Below are positions 33,225 through 43,100 of a stretch of 64,000 nucleotides of DNA, one piece after another. The translations under genes were made by a program, and so were the position numbers. Position 1 is the first letter of the stretch. Each line of letters begins with the position of its first letter. Origin of the DNA: JAVBWO01 sp036677375 (GTDB lineage: Bacteria; Bacillota; Dehalobacteriia; UBA4068; UBA4997); contig JAVBWO010000028.1 of NCBI GenBank assembly GCA_036677375.1, positions 124,001-188,000 of the forward strand, written 5' to 3'. The notes under the pieces are model-generated. The model was not told the origin of the DNA. It saw nothing but the letters and a program-made list of their open reading frames with translations, and ran no database searches.

Positions 33225-34682
33225 ATGCCGCGTATTATTTTTATCTCTCCACATTTCAAAAGCGGGAAAAACAGCGCAGCGCACCTTTCGTACCTTGTGC
33301 ATTATATTGCCACACGGGAGGGCGTCGCGCCGGTGGACGACGCGGAGAAAATGAAGCCTGCCACAAAACAGCAGGAGCAGCTCATCCGCCGGCTCGTTCG
33401 AGACTTTCCCATGACAAAAAAGAGATTCGAATATGAAGATTATCTCACAGCACCCACGCGGGAAAACGCTGCAGATTTTATTGGGATCGCGTTGGAGCAG
33501 AATCTCGACCAACTTGGTAAGCGCGAAAACTATGTTGACTACATCGGTATGCGACCTGGCGTTGCAAAGCTGGACAATCACGGACTCTTCGACGGGACAG
33601 AAAGAAAGCTAATCGTGTCTCAGGTACAGAAAGAAATCTCCGAGCATCCCGGCGTCGTCTGGACGCCGGTTATTTCTCTGCGGCGGGAAGATGCACATGC
33701 CATGGGATTGGAATCCCCGGAGAGCTGGCGCGCGTCACTCTCCGCCTGTGCTGCCGAACTCGCCAGAAGCTATAAGATCAATCCTGCGCACCTGAAATGG
33801 TATGCTGCCTTCCACGACAACAGCCATCATCCCCATGTGCATATGATCCTCTACTCCACCGACCCCACCGAGGGCTTCCTCACCAAGCAGGGCATCACGC
33901 AGATCAAATCCACGCTGGCGCGGCAGATCTTCCCCGAACAGCTTCAGGAGCTATATACCGCCGATACCCAACGCCGGGATGCGCTGAAGGGGGATGCCAG
34001 AAAGCGGTATCAGGAGTTGATCGACCGCATGGCCGCGGGTTCGGTCCAAAACGAGCGCATCGAAAAGCTGACTGAGGCGCTTGTAAAACGGCTCTCGACG
34101 CACAAAGGAAAACTCCAGTACGGCTATCTCCAAGCGCCGGCAAAGGACATCGTGGATGCCATCGTGGACGAGCTGGCACGGGACGTGCGGGTAGCGGAAG
34201 CCTACCGGCTGTGGTTTGAAATCCGCACGGATATTCTCTCTACCTATCAGGATTCTGTTCCGGAGCTGCCGCCTCTCTCAAAACAAAAGGAATTCAAGCC
34301 CATAAAAAACATGGTCATCGCCGAAGCGGCAAAGCTGATCGGGCAGAACTTCACAGATGAAATAATCGTGCCAATCGAAGCGGGAGATTCTGCAAAACAG
34401 GAAGCACCGGATGCTGAATCAAAATCGTCTCCGCATCGAGAAGGGCAGCAAACGACAGCAACTCCTCCACCGCCGGAACGAGCGGGTGAAACGCTGTCCG
34501 TTGCGCAATCCGCGACCCGGCTGCTCCATCATCTGAGTCGGGTGTTTCAGGACAACACGCCGCCCCGGTGCGACAGCGGGATGCGAATGGATAAGAAGCT
34601 TCGCAGAAAGCTCAGAGAAAAGAAAATCGCCCAGGGTCATAAGCCGGACGATCATGAGGATACAATGAATATGACGATGTAG
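33225..34682 (+). CDS. HUH relaxase (MobP family, MobP3-like)
   Basis: 485-residue conjugative relaxase that would nick oriT and stay covalently bound to the transferred strand. The metal-binding HUH motif is in WYAAFHDNSHHPHVHMIL (about residues 192-209). The N-terminus PRIIFISPHFKSGKNSAAHLSYLVHYIATREG is typical of MobP3-type Firmicutes relaxases. A candidate catalytic Tyr lies in ENYVDYIGMRPG, which I did not prove. The C-terminus is basic (KLRRKLREKKIAQGHK), as for DNA-binding tails. It is coupled to mobC. Confidence 0.85.
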   Translation: MPRIIFISPHFKSGKNSAAHLSYLVHYIATREGVAPVDDAEKMKPATKQQEQLIRRLVRDFPMTKKRFEYEDYLTAPTRENAADFIGIALEQNLDQLGKRENYVDYIGMRPGVAKLDNHGLFDGTERKLIVSQVQKEISEHPGVVWTPVISLRREDAHAMGLESPESWRASLSACAAELARSYKINPAHLKWYAAFHDNSHHPHVHMILYSTDPTEGFLTKQGITQIKSTLARQIFPEQLQELYTADTQRRDALKGDARKRYQELIDRMAAGSVQNERIEKLTEALVKRLSTHKGKLQYGYLQAPAKDIVDAIVDELARDVRVAEAYRLWFEIRTDILSTYQDSVPELPPLSKQKEFKPIKNMVIAEAAKLIGQNFTDEIIVPIEAGDSAKQEAPDAESKSSPHREGQQTTATPPPPERAGETLSVAQSATRLLHHLSRVFQDNTPPRCDSGMRMDKKLRRKLREKKIAQGHKPDDHEDTMNMTM

Positions 34683-34696
34683 AAACGAGGGATAAA

Positions 34697-35623
34697 ATGG
34701 GAACCTTTATATATTTCACCGACGAACAGAAGCGCCGCGCCAATTCCATTGACCTTTCCGAGTTCCTGCGGCGGCGCGGTGAAAAGCTCCTTCCATCCGG
34801 GCGTGACAAGCGTCTGGCTTCCGACCACAGCATTACCATCCGGGGTAACCAATGGTTCGATCACGCCACCGGCGAAGGAGGACTGGCGGTGGATTTTGTC
34901 AGGCGGTTTTACAACATGAGTTTCCCGGAAGCTGTCACCCTTCTTCTGGACGGAGAACAGGGAGAAGCCTATCACGCGGCGGGAGAACAAACTGTCGAAC
35001 CTCCCAAACAATTCGTTGTGCCGCCGGCCAGTGAGCGGATGCGCCGGGTGTATGCTTACCTGACCCAGCGCCGCGGTATCGACAGGGAGATCGTCAGCAA
35101 CTTTGCTCAGGCGGGGCTGCTGTATGAGGATGCAGAATATCACAACGCCGTGTTCATCGGAAAGGATGAACACGGCGCTTCACGTCATGCACATAAACGC
35201 AGTGTTAATTCTGAAGGGAAAGTCTTCCGTATGAATGTGGAGGGTAGCGATCCCCGGTATAGCTTCCACTGGACGGGAGTTTCGGACCGTCTCTATGTCT
35301 TCGAGGCACCCATCGACCTCATGTCGTTTATCTCGCTCTACCCGCAGAACTGGCAAACCCACAGCTACACCGCGCTCTGCGGCACTTCTGAACATGCCAT
35401 GCTCTGGATGCTGGAGCAGAATCCGCAGCTCCAAAAGATCTCGCTATGTCTGGACAACGACGATGCCGGTCAAAAAGCAGTGGAACGGCTGACCGGTATT
35501 CTGTGGGAGTATGGATATACCTACATCGCATCGCTGTTGCCTGCAGCAAAGGACTGGAATGACGAACTGCTTGCGCATCACAATGAAGATGACGCTCCAG
35601 CGATTTCTATAAAAATGGGTTGA
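34697..35623 (+). CDS. DUF3991 and Toprim-domain protein
   Basis: 308 residues. N-terminal primase-zinc-ribbon-like segment lacking cysteines (IDLSEFLRRRGEKLLPSG...SITIRGNQWFDHATGEGG), a DUF3991 region (VYAYLTQRRGIDREIVSNFAQAGLLYED) and a C-terminal Toprim-like domain with VFEAPIDLMSF and CLDNDDAG. Related proteins appear beside relaxases and may act as primases or topoisomerase-like helpers for the transferred strand. It is 14 bp downstream of the relaxase. Confidence 0.8.
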   Translation: MGTFIYFTDEQKRRANSIDLSEFLRRRGEKLLPSGRDKRLASDHSITIRGNQWFDHATGEGGLAVDFVRRFYNMSFPEAVTLLLDGEQGEAYHAAGEQTVEPPKQFVVPPASERMRRVYAYLTQRRGIDREIVSNFAQAGLLYEDAEYHNAVFIGKDEHGASRHAHKRSVNSEGKVFRMNVEGSDPRYSFHWTGVSDRLYVFEAPIDLMSFISLYPQNWQTHSYTALCGTSEHAMLWMLEQNPQLQKISLCLDNDDAGQKAVERLTGILWEYGYTYIASLLPAAKDWNDELLAHHNEDDAPAISIKMG

Positions 35624-35667
35624 TTTAGATGTGCCGAGTGTTCGAGCATGATTCAGGATATTTCGCT

Positions 35668-36129
35668 TCAATAGAACCGGGAAAAGTTGCTGCATACATA
35701 CTTCTCAAATTGGGGCTTGCAGTATTCCTTCTTTTTGCCGGAAGCATCCTTGCGATTACCGTTAAACCAAATGCTGCGCTTCCCGGCGTTCTTTCCCGTC
35801 TTGTTGGTGACGCATTCTTTGAGGAACTCATCTGAGGACATGATCCACATCGTTTCTAACCGTTCCGAATAGAAAACAAAGTAGAAGTTTTCCGTTAGCT
35901 CGTGTGTTATAGCTGCAAACAAGGCCGCATCACCATCAGTAACTGCGCTTGATCGAGCTTTAATCTGAATCTCAATGAAGGTGCCGTCCGGCTTTTTTAT
36001 TATGCAATCAACCCCGTGGTCATCAACCAGAGGAACATAACAATCCAGACCTTCCATCAACATTTTGCCGATGAGGTTGTACTCCATCCTTTTCCCGAAT
36101 CCTGCTGAATGTCTAAAAGAAATTCCCAT
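35668..36129 (-). CDS. PD-(D/E)XK-superfamily nuclease-like protein
   Basis: A 153-residue protein with GLDCYVPLVDDHGVDCIIKKPDGTFIEIQIKAR: a D-x(n)-E-x-Q-x-K arrangement characteristic of PD-(D/E)XK endonuclease-fold proteins (DUF4365-like). It is on the opposite strand inside the conjugation module, between the Toprim protein and VirD4, suggesting an independently acquired cargo gene. ATG preceded by GAGGAA. It may be a Holliday-junction resolvase-like or defence nuclease; the exact role is unknown. Confidence 0.55.
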   Translation of the reverse strand: MGISFRHSAGFGKRMEYNLIGKMLMEGLDCYVPLVDDHGVDCIIKKPDGTFIEIQIKARSSAVTDGDAALFAAITHELTENFYFVFYSERLETMWIMSSDEFLKECVTNKTGKNAGKRSIWFNGNRKDASGKKKEYCKPQFEKYVCSNFSRFY

Positions 36130-36305
36130 ATGTACAGTTCCTCCATGAGTCCTGTATTCTAATTTATATTGCTACTGCGAGCAACAAGTTGCCCAATTCA
36201 CACAATATCAGTTTATGGACACACCTTTTTGCGTCACTGCTTCAAATTTCCATACATACGTCTACTATAGCATACATCCCTTACATGCTCAAGAAAGGAG
36301 ACCCC

Positions 36306-38135
36306 ATGCAAGAACAAGTATATATTCTGTTTGCCGCGGCCGCCGTGATGTTTTCCGTCATCGGCGGTCTTTCTCTTTTGGCCCACTACTACACGCTTAA
36401 CGGAATCAAAAGCCGCACCGTTGGCGACGGCCAACACGGCACTTCCAGGTTTGCTACTAAGAAAGAAATACAAAGCGCCTATAAGCACATCCCGTTCCGC
36501 CCCAAGGCGTGGCGAAAAGGCGTTGCTCTGCCCAAGGAACAGGGCGTTATTCTCGGCAGCATCGGAAAGAAAAACGAAGTCACTGCACTGGTGGACACCG
36601 ACGATGTCCACACCCTGATGATTGGCGCCTCCGGTGTCGGCAAGACGGCATTCTTTCTATACCCCAATTTGGAGTACGCCTGCGCAACCAGCATGAGCTT
36701 CCTCTGCACCGACACCAAGGGTGATCTGTTCCGCAGCTACGGTGCCATCGCCCGCGACCACTACGGCTACAACGTGGCAGTCATCGACCTGCGCAACCCC
36801 ACCCGCTCAGATGGAAACAACCTGCTGCATCTGGTAAACAAATACATGGATGAATACCGAAAGGATGAACACAATCTGGCTGCCAAAGCCAAGGCGGAGA
36901 AGTATGCCAAGATCATCTCCAAAACCATTATCAACTCCTCCGGCGATAGCGCGAACTACGGTCAAAATGCATTCTTTTATGACGCTGCCGAGGGACTGCT
37001 GACCTCTGTCATTCTGCTGCTGGCGGAATTTCTGCCGCCCACTGATGATCACCCGGAGGAACGCCGCCACATCATCTCCGTGTTCAAAATGGTCCAGGAG
37101 CTTCTGGAGCCATCCAAGGTCAAGGGAAAAAGTCAGTTCCAGCTTTTAATGGCAAAACTCCCGGCAGAGCATAAGGCAAAGTGGTTTGCCGGCGCTGCGC
37201 TCAACTCAGCGGAGCAGGCCATGGCATCGGTCATGTCCACGGTGCTGTCCCGGCTGAACGCCTTCCTCGACAGCGAGATGGAGCAGATTCTCTGCTTCGA
37301 TACCGCTATTGACGCGGAGAAGTTTTGTAATACCAAAAGCGCCATTTTCATTGTCCTGCCGGAGGAAGACCTGACGAAGTATTTCATGGTATCGCTGATG
37401 ATTCAGCAGCTTTACCGTGAAATCCTCTTAGTGGCCGATGAGCAGGGTGGCAAGCTCCGCAATCGAGTAGTGTTCTACTGCGACGAGTTGGGTACAATTC
37501 CGCCAATTGAATCGCTGGAGCTGATATTCTCGGCCTCCCGCTCCCGTCGCCTGATGATGGTACCCATCATCCAATCCTTCGGTCAGCTGCAGAAAAACTA
37601 CGGCAAGGAAGGCGCCGAGATCATCATTGACAATTGCCAGGACACGATTTTCGGCGGCTTTGCGCCCAACAGTCAGACGGCCGAGGTGCTGAGCAAGGCA
37701 CTCGGCAGCCGCACGGTCATGAGCGGCAGCATAAGCCGCGGGAAAAACGACCCCAGCCAGTCGCTCCAAATGATGGAGCGCCCATTGATGACGCCGGACG
37801 AGCTTAAAAGTCTGCCAAAGGGACAGTTTGTAGTGATGAAAACCGGGACGCATCCCATGCAGACACGGCTGCGGCTGTTTCTCGATTGGGGTATTACCTT
37901 CGACAAGATTTACGAAGTCCCCGAAAAAGCAGCGCGCGAAGTAGCCTATGCGGACAAGAACGAACTGGAGCAAAGAATTGTCACTCTGTTCCATGCAGAC
38001 AGAGTGGCTGAGGATTCTCCCATCTCCAGCAAGAGCGCCCAGAGCGGCATGAGCCATAAGCTCTCCGATTACAGTATGCGGGAATCCGCCCGCCGCCAGC
38101 AGAAACAAAATCAGGAACAGGAGACAAAACCATGA
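36306..38135 (+). CDS. VirD4/TraG-type coupling protein
   Basis: 609-residue T4SS coupling ATPase that docks the relaxase-DNA complex to the channel. One N-terminal membrane segment (YILFAAAAVMFSVIGGLSLLAHYY); the TraG signature GTSRFATKKEI; Walker A MIGASGVGKTAFF (about residue 106); Walker B FYCDELGTIPPIESLE; and the PIIQSFGQL sensor. The start at 36306 was chosen because AAAGGAGA precedes it and the transmembrane segment follows directly. The 3' end overlaps the next ORF by ATGA. Confidence 0.92.
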   Translation: MQEQVYILFAAAAVMFSVIGGLSLLAHYYTLNGIKSRTVGDGQHGTSRFATKKEIQSAYKHIPFRPKAWRKGVALPKEQGVILGSIGKKNEVTALVDTDDVHTLMIGASGVGKTAFFLYPNLEYACATSMSFLCTDTKGDLFRSYGAIARDHYGYNVAVIDLRNPTRSDGNNLLHLVNKYMDEYRKDEHNLAAKAKAEKYAKIISKTIINSSGDSANYGQNAFFYDAAEGLLTSVILLLAEFLPPTDDHPEERRHIISVFKMVQELLEPSKVKGKSQFQLLMAKLPAEHKAKWFAGAALNSAEQAMASVMSTVLSRLNAFLDSEMEQILCFDTAIDAEKFCNTKSAIFIVLPEEDLTKYFMVSLMIQQLYREILLVADEQGGKLRNRVVFYCDELGTIPPIESLELIFSASRSRRLMMVPIIQSFGQLQKNYGKEGAEIIIDNCQDTIFGGFAPNSQTAEVLSKALGSRTVMSGSISRGKNDPSQSLQMMERPLMTPDELKSLPKGQFVVMKTGTHPMQTRLRLFLDWGITFDKIYEVPEKAAREVAYADKNELEQRIVTLFHADRVAEDSPISSKSAQSGMSHKLSDYSMRESARRQQKQNQEQETKP

Positions 38136-38398
38136 GCTATTTTGGAACCATCTATGCCGAGGATATTTCTCACCGAGCCAAGGTGGTCTATATGTATCTC
38201 AAAGATCGGGCCAACACAAGTGGTGCCTGCTGGCCAGGCATCAAAACCATCGCCGCCGACCTGCACCTGTCCCGCAGTACGGTCAAGCGGGCTCTGGATG
38301 ATCTTACACGCCGCGGCTTCATCAAAAAGGAACCGTGCTACCGGGAAAACGGAAGCAACAGTTCCAATCTGTATCTGGTTAAAAATATCAGGCCGTAA
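38132..38398 (+). CDS. small winged-helix protein
   Basis: 88 residues: YFGTIYAEDISHRAKVVYMYLKDRANTSGACWPGIKTIAADLHLSRSTVKRALDDLTRRGFIKKE is a typical winged-helix domain of the replication-initiator/HTH_36 type common after VirD4 in Clostridia elements. It starts at the ATG overlapping the virD4 stop. The downstream sequence looks like a decayed C-terminal tail, so the protein may be shortened compared with relatives. Confidence 0.7.
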   Translation: MSYFGTIYAEDISHRAKVVYMYLKDRANTSGACWPGIKTIAADLHLSRSTVKRALDDLTRRGFIKKEPCYRENGSNSSNLYLVKNIRP

Positions 38399-38729
38399 TT
38401 TCACCTGAGAAAACACAAAATTCCGCCAAGGGTGAACCGCGTCCATGTGCTGGACCGAGGATGGGTTCATAATGGACCCACCAGAAGGTCCCACTCTAAG
38501 AAAACGATTATAGGCAGAGAAAGAAACAAGATACCGGTGAAAAGAAATTATTGACCGCGGCAAACCAAGAGATGTACAGAAGATTACCTGCACAGAAATC
38601 GACAATCCTATAAAAGATAGGATGGAATATTCCCTGAACACATATTTTTCTGTTTCAATTGCAGACAAATAATGCTATACTTAATATCAACGATATTTCC
38701 TTAATAGCGTTTGTGAAGGAGCGACCAAA
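38399..38729. other. module junction between conjugation genes and BREX island
   Basis: 331 bp with no intact ORF. Out-of-frame codons around 38440-38505 (CWTEDGFIMDPPEGP) look like the degenerate tail of the preceding HTH protein. A weak promoter-like TTTCAA / 17 bp / TATACT may drive the XRE gene. This is the probable insertion point of the defence island. Confidence 0.4.
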
Positions 38730-38966
38730 ATGGATGTCTGTTATAACAAACTTTTTAAGCTGCTGATTGACAAGAACATGAAAAAGTCAGAATTTCGTCT
38801 TGCAGTTGGCCTAAGCCCTAATACGCTGGCAAAGCTCTCAAACAACGAAAATGTATCTATGGATGTTATCGTGCGTATTTGTCGCTTTTTGAATTGCACG
38901 GTAGACGAAATCCTTGATATTGTTCCGAGACCGGAAAATGGGACAACAGAGGGTGTAAAATCATAA
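38730..38966 (+). CDS. XRE-type helix-turn-helix regulator
   Basis: 78 residues of the compact HTH_26/Cro-C1 type: FKLLIDKNMKKSEFRLAVGLSPNTLAKLSNNENVSMDVIVRICRFLNCTVDEILDIV. Such small regulators often precede phage-defence cassettes. The start follows AAGGAG. It ends 15 bp before brxA and is probably co-transcribed. Confidence 0.8.
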   Translation: MDVCYNKLFKLLIDKNMKKSEFRLAVGLSPNTLAKLSNNENVSMDVIVRICRFLNCTVDEILDIVPRPENGTTEGVKS

Positions 38967-38981
38967 GGGAAGGTATAAATC

Positions 38982-39584
38982 ATGGTGATGAAAGAATACA
39001 GTGCCGGCGCGGTAAAACTTTCCTTCTGGTTTATGGAGTTCCGCAAGGTCGTTGGTTTGCTGAACGACGGAAAGCAAATAGAAACGATAAAGAGGATAAA
39101 TCAGAAAGACAATGTCTTCGGTGCACCTACGAAGGATCGTGCGGAAAAAATATTTAATACGGTGGCAGCCCGAATTAGCTGTCTGGCTCCGTCTTTTTAT
39201 CCGCTTTTCTTGGAGAGTGACATTGCTACACAAAAGCTGTTTGCCCTTGCTGCGGCAATGGCGAACGATACATTATTTTTTGATTTCGTTTATGAAGTCA
39301 TTCGTGAAAAAATGATTGTGGGCAGTAATGAGTTCTCTGACAGCGATATTAGAATTTTCTTCAGGAACAAACAGGTGCAGAATACAAAGGTTGCCGATTG
39401 GACGGATGCAACATTAAAGCGCCTTGGCAGCAGTTATAAGACTATGCTGTTTGAAGCAGGCATAACAGACAAAGGGAAGATCGTTCGTAAGATTCAAAAG
39501 CCAATTCTGGATCCAACATTTTTCCGTTGGCTTAATGATAACGGCATGGAGCAAATTGCTAATGCTTTAGCGGGGGTGAGGTAA
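38982..39584 (+). CDS. brxA: BrxA (DUF1819, inner-membrane-associated BREX protein)
   Basis: A 200-residue DUF1819 protein. Characteristic segments are YSAGAVKLSFWFMEFRKVVGLL at the N-terminus and RLGSSYKTMLFEAGITDKG near the C-terminus. BrxA is a small DNA-binding BREX factor of uncertain mechanism. The start was taken at the first ATG after GGGAAGG. It overlaps brxB by one base (TAATG). Confidence 0.88.
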   Translation: MVMKEYSAGAVKLSFWFMEFRKVVGLLNDGKQIETIKRINQKDNVFGAPTKDRAEKIFNTVAARISCLAPSFYPLFLESDIATQKLFALAAAMANDTLFFDFVYEVIREKMIVGSNEFSDSDIRIFFRNKQVQNTKVADWTDATLKRLGSSYKTMLFEAGITDKGKIVRKIQKPILDPTFFRWLNDNGMEQIANALAGVR

Positions 39585-40174
39585 TGGCCACTTTAGAAGA
39601 TAGACTGGACCAACTTGAATCTGCCATTCGTAAACCTTCCTTCCGGCAAAACAAGGGGAAAGCTAACGAGGTTAATTACTGGGTCTTTGACTATGCTCCG
39701 GAACGGGAATTGGATGTCCGGGCGCGAATTGATTATATGAAGAATAAGAACACCAAAGGCACCGACGGTTTCCGGCTTATGGTGTTTGACATTTATGACA
39801 TTATCATGGATCATCTGGAGGCAAAAAACTTTATTGATAAGTGTGAGGATTTTGAATGCAAAAAGGGCTTTGCCAGAGTGGCCTCCGCAGTGCAGCACAC
39901 TCTAAAAATCACGGATAAAGATAACCTGATAGTGAGATACATTATTGACCGAACGCCCGAGAATGCCGTAGTGTTTCTGACTGGGATTGGGAAATGCTAT
40001 CCGCTTCTCCAGTCTCCGGAAATATTCAATAAAGTACTTTACAATATGCCAAAGGAATTCGCAGCCGTGCCGATGGTGCTTTTCTATCCCGGCACCTATA
40101 CCGAACAGGAACTGGTTGTGTTTAATGAGCTGAAAGAAGATAACTACTATCGTGCATTCCGGATAGTACGCTAA
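39584..40174 (+). CDS. brxB: BrxB (DUF1788)
   Basis: A 196-residue DUF1788 protein: NEVNYWVFDYAPERELDVRARIDYMKNK in the first third and VFLTGIGKCYPLLQSPEIFNKVLYNMP / PMVLFYPGTYTEQELVVFNELKEDNYYRAFRI at the C-terminus are typical. BrxB is an essential type 1 BREX component of unknown activity; it is predicted soluble. It begins at the last base of brxA and lies 13 bp before brxC. Confidence 0.88.
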   Translation: MATLEDRLDQLESAIRKPSFRQNKGKANEVNYWVFDYAPERELDVRARIDYMKNKNTKGTDGFRLMVFDIYDIIMDHLEAKNFIDKCEDFECKKGFARVASAVQHTLKITDKDNLIVRYIIDRTPENAVVFLTGIGKCYPLLQSPEIFNKVLYNMPKEFAAVPMVLFYPGTYTEQELVVFNELKEDNYYRAFRIVR

Positions 40175-40187
40175 GGAGGAAGCTGCA

Positions 40188-43100
40188 ATGTTAATTAAAG
40201 ACATGTTTGCAAAGCGGATCGACCGTGAGATTCAAGGCGTCATTATTGTCGGTCAGGATGAAAACACCAATGTACAGCAGGAGCTGGAAGAATACGTTGT
40301 GACTAAGGAACTGCAAAAGCACTTTGCGGATTTCTTTACTGCCTACAAAAAAGGCATCGTCGGAACGACACCGAAGATGGGCGTATGGATTTCCGGCTTC
40401 TTTGGAAGTGGTAAATCTCACTTTTTGAAAATCCTATCCTATTTATTGGAGAACCGTGAGGTAGGCGGCAAACATGCCATTGATTATTTTGTGGACGATA
40501 AAAAAATTGTAGATCGGATGGTGCTTGCTGATATGCAGCTTGCGGCAAACACCGACACGGATGTTGTTCTGTTCAATATCGATTCCAAAAGCGATTCCAA
40601 TGGCAAAACCAACAAAGACGCCATTGTCAATGTGTTTCTAAAAGTTTTCAATGAAATGCAGGGCTTCTGCGGCGCCATGCCGTTTCTTGCTGATCTGGAG
40701 CGCCGTTTGACCGAGGACGGCCGTTATGCTGAATTTAAGAAAAAGTTTGAAGAAGAATATGGCGAGAGCTGGGATAGCTCCCGTCAGGATTTTGATTTTA
40801 TTCAGGATACAGTCGTGGATGTTCTGACCGGAATGGACTTCATGAGTGAGCAGGCAGCCCGGAACTGGTGTGAAAAAGCCACTGAGCCGTACCGAATCAG
40901 CATTGAAGAATTTGCAAAGCGCGTGAAAACGTATATTGACCGCAAAGGTAATAACCGCCATGTGGTCTTTTTAGTAGATGAGGTCGGTCAGTATATTGGG
41001 GAAGATTCCAAACTTATGCTGAACATGCAGACTGTGACCGAAGAACTCGGCAAGGAATGTAACGGCAAGGTCTGGGTAATCGTGACCAGTCAACAGGACA
41101 TTGACTCTGTGACAAAGGTCAAGGGCAACGACTTTTCTAAAATCCAGGGCCGTTTTGATACCAGGCTGTCCCTATCCTCTGCTAATGTGGATGCCGTTAT
41201 CAAGAAGCGTATTCTGGAAAAGAACGATACTGCAGCACAGACCCTGCGGTTACTTTATGGACAAAAAGCGACCGTTATCAAAAACCTGATTGTTTTCAAT
41301 GATGGCGTTGAGAAAAAGCTGTATGAGAATGAGAAGGATTTTTCCTGCGTTTATCCCTTTGTGCCATATCAATTTAATCTGCTGGCCAGTGTACTTACCT
41401 CCATTCGCACTCACGGTGCATCTGGTAAGCATCTATCCGAAGGCGAGCGTTCCATGCTTGCCATGTTCAAAGAATCCGCTATGGAATATATGGCCTATTG
41501 TGAAGGCGCCATTGTACCGTTCCATGCCTTCTATGACGCACTGGAGAATTTCCTGGATCACAGCCATCGCGGCGTGATTATCAAAGCCTATGAGAACAGC
41601 TATATTAACCCGGAAGGTAAAGACAGCGATGTGTTTGCCGTCAATGTGCTGAAAACACTGTTCATGATCAAGTATGTGCAGGATATCACTGCCAATGTCG
41701 AAAACATCACCAGCCTGATGATTTCCGATATTGATGATGACCGCATTGCGCTGAAAGCCAAGGTGGAGGACGCCTTAAAAGTCCTGATGCGCCAGATGCT
41801 GGTGCAAAAGAACGGGGACATCTATGTGTTCCTGACCGATGAAGAACAGGAAATCAATCGTGAGATCGACGGCCAAAATGTAGAAATGGCGGAGATCATA
41901 AACAAAATTTCCGAGATGATTTTTGAGGACATCTTCACGGACAAGAAGTATCGTTACCCCGCTTTCAACGGCCGGTACTCCTTTAGCTTTAACCAAACCG
42001 TGGACGACCGTCCGTATAAGTCGAACCAGAACTATGATGTTGGTGTGCGTATTCTGACACCGGCCAGCGAGTACAGCATGGAAGAAACCACACTGCGCAT
42101 GATGTCCGGTCAAGGCAAAGAGGTGCTGGTTGTCCTGCCGGATGACCGTGCCTTTATGGATGAGATCCAGACCTACTTAAAGATTGAAAAGTTTCTGCGC
42201 CTGAACACCTCCTCCGCTCTCTCCAAATATGAAACCATCAAAGAAGCGAAGCGCTTGGAAATGCGGGAGCGCAACAGCAATGCCCGCTTGTTCCTGATGG
42301 AATCCTTAAAGGCCGCCACCATCTATGTTAACGGTGATAAGGCTCAAATCGGCGCCAAGGAAGTATCCAGCCGAATCAATGAAGCCATAAGCCGCCTGGT
42401 CACAACCGTTTACCACAAACTGTCCTATATCGACACTGCCATGGGTGAAGATGACATCCGGAAGATGCTGCGCGCCTCAAATCAGATGAAACTGGATATT
42501 GAGGGCGGAAAAGAGGCCAACACCCATGCACTGGATGATGTGCTTCAGTATGTAGCCGGAAATACACATATGCACATGAAAACCTCCATGAAAACCATTA
42601 AGGATCGTTTCATGAAAGCTCCTTACGGTTTTGTGGAAGATGATGTCGAGTGGCTTGTTGCCAGATTGTTCAAGCGTGGGGATTTGGCTTTTACCGTGAA
42701 TGGAGCCGGCGTAACGTTACTGAACAAGTCGAATGAAGAAATTATCAACCTGATTACGAAAAAGGTCAATGTGGAGAAACTGCTGATGGAGCAGCGGATT
42801 CGCGTTTCCGACAAGGACAAAAAAGTTGTTCGTGATGCGATGAAGGAACTGTTCCATTCCACCGCAGTCAACGAAGATGAAGACTCCATGATGAAGACTT
42901 TTCAGACATACAGCCAGCATATGGTCAATGATCTGCAAATTCTGGAAGCACGCTATGAAGAAAAGCGTTATCCGGGCAAACAGGCCGTGGCAGAAGGTAA
43001 GAAGCTCCTGAATACCGTGCTGCAGCAGACAACGCCGCTGGAATTCTTCAGGACTGTTGCGCAAAATCAGGATGCACTGATCGACTTTGCCTACGACTAC

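Noticed and set aside
36189..36305. 39-codon N-terminal extension of VirD4
   Set aside because: No ribosome site for the upstream Met, whereas AAAGGAGA precedes 36306 and the usual membrane helix begins right after it.
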